Below, in pieces: positions 1 to 7,514 of a stretch of 64,000 nt of DNA; positions within the stretch are counted from its first letter, which is position 1; the number at the start of each line of letters is the position of its first letter. The translations under genes were made by a program, and so were the position numbers. This stretch comes from an uncultured Eubacterium sp. (GTDB taxonomy: Bacteria; Bacillota; Clostridia; Oscillospirales; Acutalibacteraceae), in assembly GCF_934525195.1 (NCBI RefSeq), contig NZ_CAKSZA010000001.1:360882-424881 (forward strand). Direction: 5' to 3'. A model generated the notes under the pieces. That model did not search any database and had not been told where the DNA came from. It saw nothing but the letters and a program-made list of their open reading frames with translations.

Positions 1-94
1 CGCCGACCGATGCGGCATATGCGTTCATAGGCAACACCGTGCACATCATCACCACAACGAGCAAAACAGCTATTGCTTTGTATATTTTTTTCAT
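1..94 (-). CDS. Secreted protein, N-terminal part only (runs off the left edge)
   Basis: The reverse strand reads a start codon at 94 after a GGTGG ribosome binding site. It then encodes a typical signal peptide: a Lys-Lys start, a hydrophobic core of Ala, Val, Leu and Met, and a cleavage region ending Ala-Tyr-Ala-Ala. Only about 31 residues are inside the window, so the mature protein and its function cannot be seen. The gene is divergent from the ECF transporter gene to its right and the two share a 254-nt AT-rich spacer. Confidence 0.6.
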   Translation of the reverse strand, partial: MKKIYKAIAVLLVVVMMCTVLPMNAYAASVG

Positions 95-289
95 AAAATC
101 CACCATAAATATTATAATAAGACAAAAATCCTATTTTTACAATTAGATATTATAACTGTGTATATTGCAAAAATCAACTATTATTTTATAAAAAATTCAC
201 ATTTTATAATTTAACTGTTGATTTTTGGAATTTGATGGAATATAATAACCTCGCATTGTATCCACAGAGGAAAATATCTTTCTCGGCTT

Positions 290-314
290 GTGCGATTTTA
301 TGTGTTATTCGCAC
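290..314 (+). promoter_or_regulatory. Hairpin in the leader of the ECF transporter gene
   Basis: GTGCGA (290-295) pairs with TCGCAC (309-314) about 20 nt before the ribosome binding site of the ECF S-component gene. ECF S-component genes often sit behind vitamin riboswitches, but I could not match this leader to a known class. It is recorded only as a stem-loop of unknown role. Confidence 0.25.
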
Positions 315-348
315 GGCTTTGGAACAGTAGCAGAAAGGAAAATTGAAT

Positions 349-924
349 ATGAAAAACACAAAAACACAAAAGATAGTGGGTATCGGTCTTTTCACCGCTA
401 TCATAGTTGCCCTCCAGCTTCTTGCGGCATCTATCAAATTCGGACCGTTTTCAATCACATTGGTGCTTGCACCTATCGTTATCGGCGCTGCTCTTTACGG
501 CATCGGCGCAGGAGCATGGCTCGGTCTTGCATTTGGAGTCAGCGTTCTTATCAGCGGTGATGCGGCAGCATTTATGACCATCAACCCGGCAGGAACAGTG
601 GCTACGGTATTGCTCAAGGGTATGCTTGCAGGTCTTGTTGCAGGTTTGATTTACAAAGCACTTGAAAGCAAGAACAAAACCGTTGCGGTTGTTTTGGCAG
701 GTATTGCCTGTCCGATAGTTAACACGGGCGTGTTCCTCATTGGCTGCTATCTTTTCTTCCAAGAATGGTTGGTTTCTGTATTCGGCACAACAGGCTTTGC
801 AACCGTTGTAACCGGTCTTGTATCTGTTAACTTCGCCGTTGAACTTGGCATCAATATGGTTTTGGCTTCGGTTATCGTGAGAATTATCGACATCGGCAAA
901 AAGCAATTGAAAAAGAATTCATAA
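349..924 (+). CDS. ECF transporter S component (vitamin-type substrate-binding membrane protein)
   Basis: A 191-residue, very hydrophobic protein with about six membrane segments. It has the short charged N-terminus and Gly/Ala-rich helices typical of S components of energy-coupling factor transporters, which bind a vitamin or similar micronutrient and dock to a shared EcfAA'T module. No EcfA or EcfT gene is nearby, so it probably uses a shared (group II) energiser encoded elsewhere. The start was placed at ATG 349 because GAAAGGAA lies 9-10 nt upstream; an upstream in-frame TTG has no suitable site. A terminator follows. Substrate (riboflavin, folate, niacin or other) cannot be assigned by eye. 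Confidence 0.75.
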   Translation: MKNTKTQKIVGIGLFTAIIVALQLLAASIKFGPFSITLVLAPIVIGAALYGIGAGAWLGLAFGVSVLISGDAAAFMTINPAGTVATVLLKGMLAGLVAGLIYKALESKNKTVAVVLAGIACPIVNTGVFLIGCYLFFQEWLVSVFGTTGFATVVTGLVSVNFAVELGINMVLASVIVRIIDIGKKQLKKNS

Positions 925-942
925 AACACAAATATGACTAAC

Positions 943-975
943 AAATACCGACTTCAAGCAGGTCGGTATTTTTTT
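943..975 (+). terminator. Rho-independent terminator after the ECF gene
   Basis: ATACCGAC pairs with GTCGGTAT across a 9-nt loop and is followed by a run of seven T. Confidence 0.85.
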
Positions 976-976
976 A

Positions 977-1005
977 TTGTATAAAAAGTCAAATAATGTT
1001 ATAAT
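977..1005 (+). promoter_or_regulatory. Sigma-A promoter of the rlmB gene cluster
   Basis: TTGTAT (977-982), a 17-nt spacer and TATAAT (1000-1005). It lies just after the ECF terminator and 32 nt before the rlmB start. Confidence 0.65.
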
Positions 1006-1036
1006 ATCTACAATAAAATAAAAATCGGTGGAAAAT

Positions 1037-1816
1037 ATGAAATACGAAAACGAAAAAGAAAAAGACAGAGATTACAGAACAAACGACAACCTCGTCATCG
1101 GCAGAAACGCCGTAACCGAACTTCTCAAAAGCGACAGAGAGGTTGAAAATGTGCTTATTGCAAAGGGTGAGCGAGAGGGTTCAATCAACAGAATTATCGG
1201 TCTTTGCAAGGAAAAGAAAATTGTAATAAAGAATGTTGACAGAAAGAAGCTGGACTTTTTGGCTCCGGGCGGTAATCACCAGGGCGTTGTGGCAAATGTT
1301 CCTGCTCACGAATATTCGACTGTTGACGAAATCCTTGCATACGCAGAAAAAAAAGGTGAAGCCCCATTCATCATTATGTGTGATGAGATTGAGGACAGTC
1401 ACAATCTCGGTGCAATCATCAGAACAGCCGAGGCTTGCGGTGCACACGGAATAATCATTCCAAAAAGACGAAATGTAGGTCTTAATTTCATTGTTGCAAA
1501 AACAAGCTGCGGAGCACTTGAATATATGAAAGTTGCAAGAGTGACAAACCTTGCATCAACCATTGACGAATTAAAAAAGAAAAACATTTGGGTTTATGCC
1601 GCAGATATGGACGGTCAGCGTTGGGACAAGACCGACTTTTCGGGCGGTGCGTGCCTTGTTGTGGGCAACGAGGGCGAAGGAGTCGGCAGACTCATCAAGG
1701 AAAAATGCGATGTCACCGTCAGTCTGCCTATGCTCGGCAAGGTGAACAGCCTGAATGCTTCCGTTGCGGCAGGAATATTGATGTACGAAATTGCAAGACA
1801 ACGACTTGACAAATAG
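1037..1816 (+). CDS. rlmB: 23S rRNA (guanosine-2'-O-)-methyltransferase RlmB, TrmH/SpoU family
   Basis: A 259-residue SpoU-type (SPOUT knot) methyltransferase. RlmB transfers a methyl group from SAM to the 2'-OH of G2251 in 23S rRNA. The N-terminal half is the substrate-binding domain with VIGRNAVTELL. The C-terminal half carries the three SpoU motifs: the NLGAIIRTAE block, VVGNEGEGV and the SLPML...NSLNASVAAGI block. The start at ATG 1037 follows GGTGG; the upstream in-frame GTG overlaps that site. The next gene starts 8 nt after the stop, so the two are probably co-transcribed. Paralogues of this family are common in Firmicutes, so exact target specificity is inferred. Confidence 0.9.
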   Translation: MKYENEKEKDRDYRTNDNLVIGRNAVTELLKSDREVENVLIAKGEREGSINRIIGLCKEKKIVIKNVDRKKLDFLAPGGNHQGVVANVPAHEYSTVDEILAYAEKKGEAPFIIMCDEIEDSHNLGAIIRTAEACGAHGIIIPKRRNVGLNFIVAKTSCGALEYMKVARVTNLASTIDELKKKNIWVYAADMDGQRWDKTDFSGGACLVVGNEGEGVGRLIKEKCDVTVSLPMLGKVNSLNASVAAGILMYEIARQRLDK

Positions 1817-1824
1817 GAGAAATA

Positions 1825-4248
1825 ATGAGCGACAATAATCTTTCTATTGACGAAATCATTAAAAAGGCAGAAATAATCAAAGCTCAAGCTGAGCAACAGC
1901 TAAAGGATGCCCAAAAAAATTTGGACGAAATGGCACGATCGGCTATTGATGAGGTTACCGTCGACAGCGAAGCGGTTATGAAACGAGTTGAGGAACTCAG
2001 CGACGAGGAAGACGATATAAAAGAATTTGTGCCGTCTAAATCAAAAAAGGCCTCGGAAAAAACCATTGCATTTCCAAAATTCAACAAGAAAAAGCACATT
2101 GAAGCCAACGACGACTCCGATGTTAAACAGCATACTCAAAAAATCCCAAAAGCCGTTGAAAAAACAATGGTGATTGATTCAGAGGAAGAAGATATTTTTG
2201 AAAAGCCGATTATCCCTGCCGAAAAAACACGGCCTGTTATTCTCACGCCAAAAAGCGAAAGCAAAAGTCCTGACAGATTGCAGGAAGTTCCTACCATCGT
2301 TGCAAGAGAAAACCTGAGCAAATACCTTGACGGCAACGATGATATTAAAGAAGAAACGGGCATACAGATGTGCTTTGAAGGCTTTGATGATATGACGGAG
2401 GAAGTTCCTACCATTGACGAAGAGGAAGCCGAAAAGCTACTTAACGAACAGCGAAAAGAAAAGGTCAACAAATTCCGCTTATTCGGACCTGAGGAAACCG
2501 ACACAGAGCTCGGCGACACGGACTACGAGGAAAAAGATTACAAAACAAAGGACGACAGGCAGACCATACTCACTTCCCTGCTCAAGAAAAAATCAAGAGT
2601 GAATATTCAAGCAATCATTTCTTGTGTTTTGTTCGGAATTCTATTATTGATGACCGTACTTAAAGATACCGAATATCTGCCGCAGGCAATAGCGGAAAAT
2701 GACAAATTTTTCATTACAGCATCCGTTTTGTCATTGCTTACCGTCGCAGTAAATTTCAATATTTTTCTGCACGGTTTCAATTTCAAAAAAGGCATAAACA
2801 GCGACTTTTCGCTTTCTGTATTAAGCCTTATTGTGTCAGCTCAAACGCTTGCATTTGCCGTTCATGAAGATCTATGGCTTAACAACGGCGTATTTCTTGG
2901 CTCGGCGCTTGCATTTGCATATATTTTGGCACTTCTCGGCAAGCAACAAATACTTGTCAGAATCATTGACAACTTTGATTTCATAATCAACAGCGGTGAA
3001 ACCTACTGTCTTGAAAACATTGCAAATGTACTTGACGTCAAAGTGCTATGCAGAGGCAATGTTGACGAGGAGGACGCAATCATCAAAACCAGCGTCAAAA
3101 CCGATTTGCCAACTAACTTTATGGAAATCAGTTGCAAAACAGAACCGTCCGACAAAACCACCCGTGTGCTCACGCCGCTTATGGTTTTTCTCAGCGGACT
3201 GTTGTTTATTATAATCGGATTAAAAGATAATTGGGGCACAGGGATAAACACGGCGGTTTGTGCTCTGACAATTTCAACTCCGGTGTCGCTGTTGTTTATT
3301 ATGAACAACGTGCTCACAGACATTTCGGCAGAACTTGACAAATACGGCGCAAGGGTGTGTGGCTTTGAGGGTGCTCAAATGGCAGCATCAACAGATGCGG
3401 TTGTGCTTGAAGCGGCAAATCTTTTCGGAACTCACGGTTGTGATTTGCACGGCATAAAGGTTTTCAACAACACAAAAATTGATGACGCAATCATCTATGC
3501 GGCGGCTGTTATCATAAAAACAAAGAGTCCTCTTGCTCACGTTTTTGACAATGTCATTATCGGCAAACAATCCATCTTGCCAAAAGTTGACAGCGTTCAA
3601 TATGAAGAACAGATGGGGACTTCTGCTTGGGTTTATCACAAAAAAGTTCTTGTGGGCAACAGAAATTTGCTCATCAATCACGGCGTAAATGTGCCAAAAA
3701 TCAGTTTTGAACAAAAATACACAAGGCGCAACAGAAAAGCTTTATATCTTGCTGTTGACGGCAAAATTATGGCAATGTTTGTTGTGTCGTACAGCGCCGA
3801 CCCTGACCTCAAGCGAGAACTCATCAAGCTTGAAAAAACAGGAATTACGCTGATTGTAAAAAGCAGCGACCCATACATAAACGAAGAAAGTCTTACAAAT
3901 CTTTTTGACTTGCCAAAAGGCTACATTAAGGTGATGAACAGGCAGGCTGCAAGGGTGTTTGAAAAATATTCCGATATGCAGGTTGAAAAATCACCGGCTT
4001 ATGTTGTGCACAACGGCACGGCAAAGGGATTGATATCCTCAATGCGAGGTGCGTTGACCGTAAACGGCACAAAAAGAATAATTGCATTTTTGACAACATT
4101 TGGCAGCACGCTTGGTTTCGCAACTGTTGCGATTCTCGGAATTGTCGGATGGTACAGCCAAATCACCGACACGGCAATTGTCGTCAGCCAAATTGTTTGG
4201 GGTGCTTTTGTGCTTGCCGTATCAAAATTAAGACGAATAGGCTTTTAG
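1825..4248 (+). CDS. P-type-ATPase-like membrane protein without the phosphorylation site (pseudoenzyme)
   Basis: 807 residues. About 250 N-terminal residues are acidic and low in complexity, with repeated short blocks such as EVPTI and EKT. A membrane region of several helices follows. The C-terminal half resembles the core of P1B-type ATPases: VLVGNRNLLINHGV matches the nucleotide-binding region, LYLAVDGKIMAMFVVS the segment before the hinge, and a pair of helices lies at the end. Where active pumps carry DKTGT, this protein reads VVLEAANLFGTHG, so the phosphorylated Asp is missing. The TGD motif is replaced by KSSDP, and no TGE-like actuator motif is seen. It is therefore unlikely to pump ions by the normal cycle and may be a structural or regulatory membrane protein. 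It follows rlmB with a GGAGAAATA ribosome binding site. Confidence 0.6.
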   Translation: MSDNNLSIDEIIKKAEIIKAQAEQQLKDAQKNLDEMARSAIDEVTVDSEAVMKRVEELSDEEDDIKEFVPSKSKKASEKTIAFPKFNKKKHIEANDDSDVKQHTQKIPKAVEKTMVIDSEEEDIFEKPIIPAEKTRPVILTPKSESKSPDRLQEVPTIVARENLSKYLDGNDDIKEETGIQMCFEGFDDMTEEVPTIDEEEAEKLLNEQRKEKVNKFRLFGPEETDTELGDTDYEEKDYKTKDDRQTILTSLLKKKSRVNIQAIISCVLFGILLLMTVLKDTEYLPQAIAENDKFFITASVLSLLTVAVNFNIFLHGFNFKKGINSDFSLSVLSLIVSAQTLAFAVHEDLWLNNGVFLGSALAFAYILALLGKQQILVRIIDNFDFIINSGETYCLENIANVLDVKVLCRGNVDEEDAIIKTSVKTDLPTNFMEISCKTEPSDKTTRVLTPLMVFLSGLLFIIIGLKDNWGTGINTAVCALTISTPVSLLFIMNNVLTDISAELDKYGARVCGFEGAQMAASTDAVVLEAANLFGTHGCDLHGIKVFNNTKIDDAIIYAAAVIIKTKSPLAHVFDNVIIGKQSILPKVDSVQYEEQMGTSAWVYHKKVLVGNRNLLINHGVNVPKISFEQKYTRRNRKALYLAVDGKIMAMFVVSYSADPDLKRELIKLEKTGITLIVKSSDPYINEESLTNLFDLPKGYIKVMNRQAARVFEKYSDMQVEKSPAYVVHNGTAKGLISSMRGALTVNGTKRIIAFLTTFGSTLGFATVAILGIVGWYSQITDTAIVVSQIVWGAFVLAVSKLRRIGF

Positions 4249-4254
4249 TTATTA

Positions 4255-4283
4255 TTGACAACGCAGGCAATAACGAATATAAT
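4255..4283 (+). promoter_or_regulatory. Consensus sigma-A promoter for the degV gene
   Basis: TTGACA (4255-4260), a 17-nt spacer and TATAAT (4278-4283). It overlaps the apparent TTG extension of the downstream reading frame, which supports the later ATG at 4321 as the true start. Confidence 0.85.
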
Positions 4284-4320
4284 AAAAACACAAAATTATA
4301 AAATAAAGGCAGATTACCTT

Positions 4321-5172
4321 ATGAGTTTTAGAATAATTGCAGACAGCTGCTGCGACAGAACAGAAAGAATGAAAGATTGGGACAACATCACATTTGTTCC
4401 GTTGACACTCAGCATTGACGACTACACCATTCAAGATGACGAGAACTTTGACCAAGACGATTTCATCAGAAGAACGCTTGAATCAAAAAATGTTCCAAAA
4501 ACAGCTTGTCCGTCACCCGAAGCATTTGCAAGTGCAATGGACTGTGACGAAGATGACATCTATGTTTTGACAATCACAGACAAGCTTTCGGGCACATACA
4601 ACAGTGCTCTTCAGGGCAAAATGCTTTTTGAGGAAGAGCACGCGGGCAAAAATGTTCATGTGTTCAACTCCCTTGCAACGTCAGGACTTGAAAGCCTCAT
4701 TGCAGAAAAAATCAAGGAGCTTGGCGACAGCGGTGCGAATTTTGAAACAATAGTTTCTACCGTTGAGGACTTTATCGTTAACCACACGGCACTTTATTTT
4801 TGCCTTGAGTCGCTTGATGTTCTCAACCAAAACGGCAGACTTTACGCTATGGCTGCAACAATCCTCAAAAAGATTAAGCTAAAACTAATCTGCGAAAGGA
4901 CACAAGAGGGTTCTGTAAAGCTTGCAGGTCAGGAATTCAGCGCAAACAGAGCGTTGATTAAAATGGCAAACATCATAGCAAACGAAGTTAAAGACAGCAA
5001 TCCGAGCGAGCAAAGAATTATTCTTTCTCATGTATGCTGTGAGGACAAGGCAAAGCTTGTTGCGGAAAAACTCGAAAGTGCCGGTTTCGGTTCAATCGAA
5101 ATCGTAAAGGCAAGCGGACTCAACTCTGTTTATGCCGCAAACGGCGGTCTTATCGTTTCATTTACAAAATAA
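4321..5172 (+). CDS. DegV family fatty-acid-binding protein
   Basis: A 283-residue DegV (EDD fold) protein, cytosolic. The family binds fatty acids and related acyl lipids; FakB members present fatty acid to the kinase FakA. Family features are the N-terminal FRIIADSCCD segment, the middle LTITDKLSGTYNSA block that lines the lipid pocket, and the ESLDVLNQNGRL segment. The start was set at ATG 4321 because a perfect promoter occupies the upstream extension. No FakA gene is adjacent, so a link to fatty-acid activation is family knowledge only. A terminator hairpin follows directly. Confidence 0.88.
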   Translation: MSFRIIADSCCDRTERMKDWDNITFVPLTLSIDDYTIQDDENFDQDDFIRRTLESKNVPKTACPSPEAFASAMDCDEDDIYVLTITDKLSGTYNSALQGKMLFEEEHAGKNVHVFNSLATSGLESLIAEKIKELGDSGANFETIVSTVEDFIVNHTALYFCLESLDVLNQNGRLYAMAATILKKIKLKLICERTQEGSVKLAGQEFSANRALIKMANIIANEVKDSNPSEQRIILSHVCCEDKAKLVAEKLESAGFGSIEIVKASGLNSVYAANGGLIVSFTK

Positions 5173-5179
5173 CAAAACA

Positions 5180-5209
5180 CCCTGTCGTTTATACGGCAGG
5201 GATATTTTT
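5180..5209 (+). terminator. Terminator after degV
   Basis: CCCTGTCG pairs with CGGCAGGG (one G-T pair), followed by ATATTTTTA. Confidence 0.75.
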
Positions 5210-5222
5210 AACTATTTTAACT

Positions 5223-6068
5223 ATGAGAATAATCAATTTTGAAATCACCGAAAAAGACGACAAGAAGCAAATACGGACTTTTTTGCGAGAATTCGGCGTG
5301 TCTGCTTCATTGCTCACAAAATTGAAGCGCACCGAAAACGGAATCACCAAAAACGGCGTGTTTGCAAAGACAATAGAAGAACTTTCCGTCGGTGACACAC
5401 TTACAATAAAAATCGAAAATTCGGGTTCTATCGCACGACCAATGTGCATCGACATAGAAATTCCGTACGAAGATGAGGACATAATAGTGCTCAACAAGCC
5501 TCCGCTTTTGCCTGTGCACGAAAGCAGAAACCACATCGGCGACACGCTTTCAAATTTTGTGGCATATCACTGCGGAGAGGATATGGCATTCAGGGCGGTG
5601 TACAGACTTGACCGTGACACAAGCGGACTTGTGCTTGTTGCCAAAAACGAACTTGCCGCCGCCAAACTTGCGGGCAAAATCAAAAAAGACTACTATGCTG
5701 TCGTTGACGGAACAATAGAAAATGATGGTGTAATTGACGCTCCGATTGCAAGATGCGGTGACAGCATCATAAAACGAAAGGTTGATGAAAACGGAGAAAC
5801 CGCAATCACAGAATACTATCCTGTCAAATCAAACGGCAACGCTACGCTTGTAAAATTCAACCTGAAAACAGGGCGAACGCACCAAATCAGAGTGCATATG
5901 GAACACATCGGGCACAGTTTGCTTGGAGATAATATCTACGGCGGCGACTGTTCAACGATAAACAGACAGGCTTTGCACTGTAAAGATATTTACTTTACAC
6001 ATCCAATTACAGAAAAGCAAATGCACATCACCTGCGATTTTCCGAGCGATATAAAAAACCTTGTATAA
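5223..6068 (+). CDS. RluA family pseudouridine synthase
   Basis: A 281-residue RNA pseudouridine synthase of the RluA/RluD group, which converts specific uridines in rRNA or tRNA to pseudouridine. The catalytic motif YRLDRDTSGL holds the essential Asp, and GRTHQIRVHM matches the C-terminal family motif. The N-terminal 75 residues look like a small S4-type RNA-binding domain. The ribosome binding site is weak and the start lies 14 nt after the degV terminator. Exact target base is not deducible. Confidence 0.88.
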   Translation: MRIINFEITEKDDKKQIRTFLREFGVSASLLTKLKRTENGITKNGVFAKTIEELSVGDTLTIKIENSGSIARPMCIDIEIPYEDEDIIVLNKPPLLPVHESRNHIGDTLSNFVAYHCGEDMAFRAVYRLDRDTSGLVLVAKNELAAAKLAGKIKKDYYAVVDGTIENDGVIDAPIARCGDSIIKRKVDENGETAITEYYPVKSNGNATLVKFNLKTGRTHQIRVHMEHIGHSLLGDNIYGGDCSTINRQALHCKDIYFTHPITEKQMHITCDFPSDIKNLV

Positions 6069-6143
6069 TTTTAAATTCATTGTGGAAAAAGCATACTAAA
6101 TGTGGTAAAATATCATTAATCAAATACATACGGAGGGATAATT

Positions 6144-6632
6144 ATGAAACTTAACCCAAGTGCAGATATTGACTATAACATCTTAGAGGAAGGCATTTAC
6201 CTTTACAAAATAAATGACGAAATCACAACATACGACATCAGAATGAAAGCTCCAAACAAAGAACAGGTGCTCACTAATTCTGCAATCCACACCATTGAAC
6301 ACATCATCAACACTTATCTTGAAACTGTTGAATTTGCAGACAATATAATTTACTTTGGACCAATGGGAAGCAGAACCGGATTTTATCTTCTCACAAAAAA
6401 TTTGAGCGACAGATATTCGATTGAACTCATCAAGAGCGCATTTGACTACGTTGCTGAATTTTGGGGCAGAATTCCAAACGCATCACCAAACGAATGTGGC
6501 AACTGTCTTGAGCACAATCTTCCACAGGCAAAAGAAGAAGCAAAGCATTTTTTGAGCGTTATTAAGGATTGGACAAAAGATGACCTTTCCTACCCTGTTT
6601 CCTCATCAGATGATGAGGAAACAGAAGAATAA
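6144..6632 (+). CDS. luxS: LuxS-like S-ribosylhomocysteine lyase with Cys-to-Ser change at the catalytic position
   Basis: 162 residues, the usual LuxS length. LuxS cleaves S-ribosylhomocysteine to homocysteine and DPD, the precursor of autoinducer-2. The metal site is intact: His49 and His53 with Glu52 in HTIEH, and Cys118 in ECGNC. In characterised LuxS the catalytic Cys (Cys84 in Bacillus subtilis) lies in a GCxTG[FY]Y context. Here the codon is AGC and the motif reads MGSRTGFY, so that residue is Ser76. The protein may be inactive, slow or altered in function. AGGAGGGATAATT precedes the start. The last codons contain a 13-bp inverted repeat (6595-6624). Confidence 0.85.
   Translation: MKLNPSADIDYNILEEGIYLYKINDEITTYDIRMKAPNKEQVLTNSAIHTIEHIINTYLETVEFADNIIYFGPMGSRTGFYLLTKNLSDRYSIELIKSAFDYVAEFWGRIPNASPNECGNCLEHNLPQAKEEAKHFLSVIKDWTKDDLSYPVSSSDDEETEE
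6595..6624. repeat. 13-bp perfect inverted repeat in the 3' end of luxS
   Basis: CTGTTTCCTCATC and its exact complement GATGAGGAAACAG are separated by AGAT. It lies inside the coding end and has no T-run, so it is not a standard terminator. It may protect the transcript end or attenuate read-through. Confidence 0.6.
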
Positions 6633-6637
6633 TCCTG

Positions 6638-6666
6638 TTGACTAACTATAAAAGTTATGATAGTAT
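6638..6666 (+). promoter_or_regulatory. Likely sigma-A promoter for the DUF1858 gene
   Basis: TTGACT (6638-6643), 17 nt, TAGTAT (6661-6666), 50 nt before the start codon. Confidence 0.55.
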
Positions 6667-6715
6667 ACAAGATGTCTAAGGACAAATAATATATAAATGA
6701 AAGGAAGTTTTGAAT

Positions 6716-6916
6716 ATGGAAATCACAAAGCAAACAACAATGGGCGATATGATTGAATACGACAGAGGCATTGCTGTTGTTCTTATGGAGGCAGGTATGC
6801 ACTGTGTAGGTTGCCCGGCATCAATCGGCGAATCACTTGAGGAGGCTTGCCAAGTGCACGGCCTTGATTCTGACGAGGTATTAAAAAACATTCAGGAATA
6901 TTTGACAAATAAATAA
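6716..6916 (+). CDS. DUF1858 domain protein (ScdA N-terminal-like)
   Basis: A 66-residue protein made only of a DUF1858/ScdA_N domain. The fold carries a conserved Cys pair, here MHCVGCPAS, and the domain is often fused to redox or iron-sulphur repair proteins. The family is proposed to act in redox or hybrid-cluster chemistry, but the role of stand-alone copies is not known. Start at ATG 6716 after GAAAGGAAG. The next gene starts 1 nt after its stop, so the two form an operon. Confidence 0.85.
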   Translation: MEITKQTTMGDMIEYDRGIAVVLMEAGMHCVGCPASIGESLEEACQVHGLDSDEVLKNIQEYLTNK

Positions 6917-6917
6917 A

Positions 6918-7469
6918 ATGAAAAACAAAAAAGTTTTTGCAATTATATTTGCTGTAATTTTTGCAGTTGCTATCGGCATTGTGATATATTCAACCCAATC
7001 ATCAAAAACCGATGAAAATCCGGAAATTGAAGCATCACAATCCGTAACAAAAAGCACAACTGTTCCGGCAACTGCACCAACCGAAAAAATCGAAAGCGTT
7101 GTTACTGCCAACGAGGACAAAATACAGGCGCAATCAACAGAAGTTCCAAAGTCTGTGCAAGGCAAGTATTGGTATCTTTTTGACGACGAAAAGAAAACAG
7201 CGTATGTTTTTCAATTTGAAAAAACCAATCAGGTCAATCTTGCATATTTTGGCGAAGAAACAATCGGCGGTCTTGATGCCGAATACACAAAGGGATACTG
7301 CGTATATTCGTATTCTGACGGCAAAATTTCAATCAAAGATATGCCCGACCAATTTCCTGATTCATCATTCGATTTTAAGGTAAAAAAGGGCAAAGTTGTC
7401 TATGGCAAGGCTGAACTTGAAGCAATGAAAGATTTGAGCCTTGACAATGCGCTGACTCATTTTGAATAA
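6918..7469 (+). CDS. Membrane-anchored extracytoplasmic protein, unknown function
   Basis: 183 residues. One N-terminal membrane segment (residues 7-24) is followed by a Thr/Ser/Ala/Glu-rich linker (about 25-75) and a small C-terminal domain with alternating aromatic and polar residues. It has no lipobox and no recognised domain. It is translationally close to the DUF1858 gene. It probably sits outside the cell, tethered to the membrane. Confidence 0.65.
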   Translation: MKNKKVFAIIFAVIFAVAIGIVIYSTQSSKTDENPEIEASQSVTKSTTVPATAPTEKIESVVTANEDKIQAQSTEVPKSVQGKYWYLFDDEKKTAYVFQFEKTNQVNLAYFGEETIGGLDAEYTKGYCVYSYSDGKISIKDMPDQFPDSSFDFKVKKGKVVYGKAELEAMKDLSLDNALTHFE

Positions 7470-7476
7470 AACCAAC

Positions 7477-7514
7477 AAAACGGTAAGGAAATCAATCCCT
7501 ACCGTTTTTCTTTT
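7477..7514. terminator. Bidirectional terminator between convergent genes
   Basis: AAAACGGTA pairs with TACCGTTTT and is T-rich on both strands. It serves the anchored protein on the plus strand and the GH5 gene on the minus strand. Confidence 0.8.

Noticed and set aside
95..348. Known vitamin riboswitch upstream of the ECF gene
   Set aside because: No conserved motif of TPP, FMN, THF, cobalamin or preQ1 aptamers could be matched; only a simple hairpin is seen.
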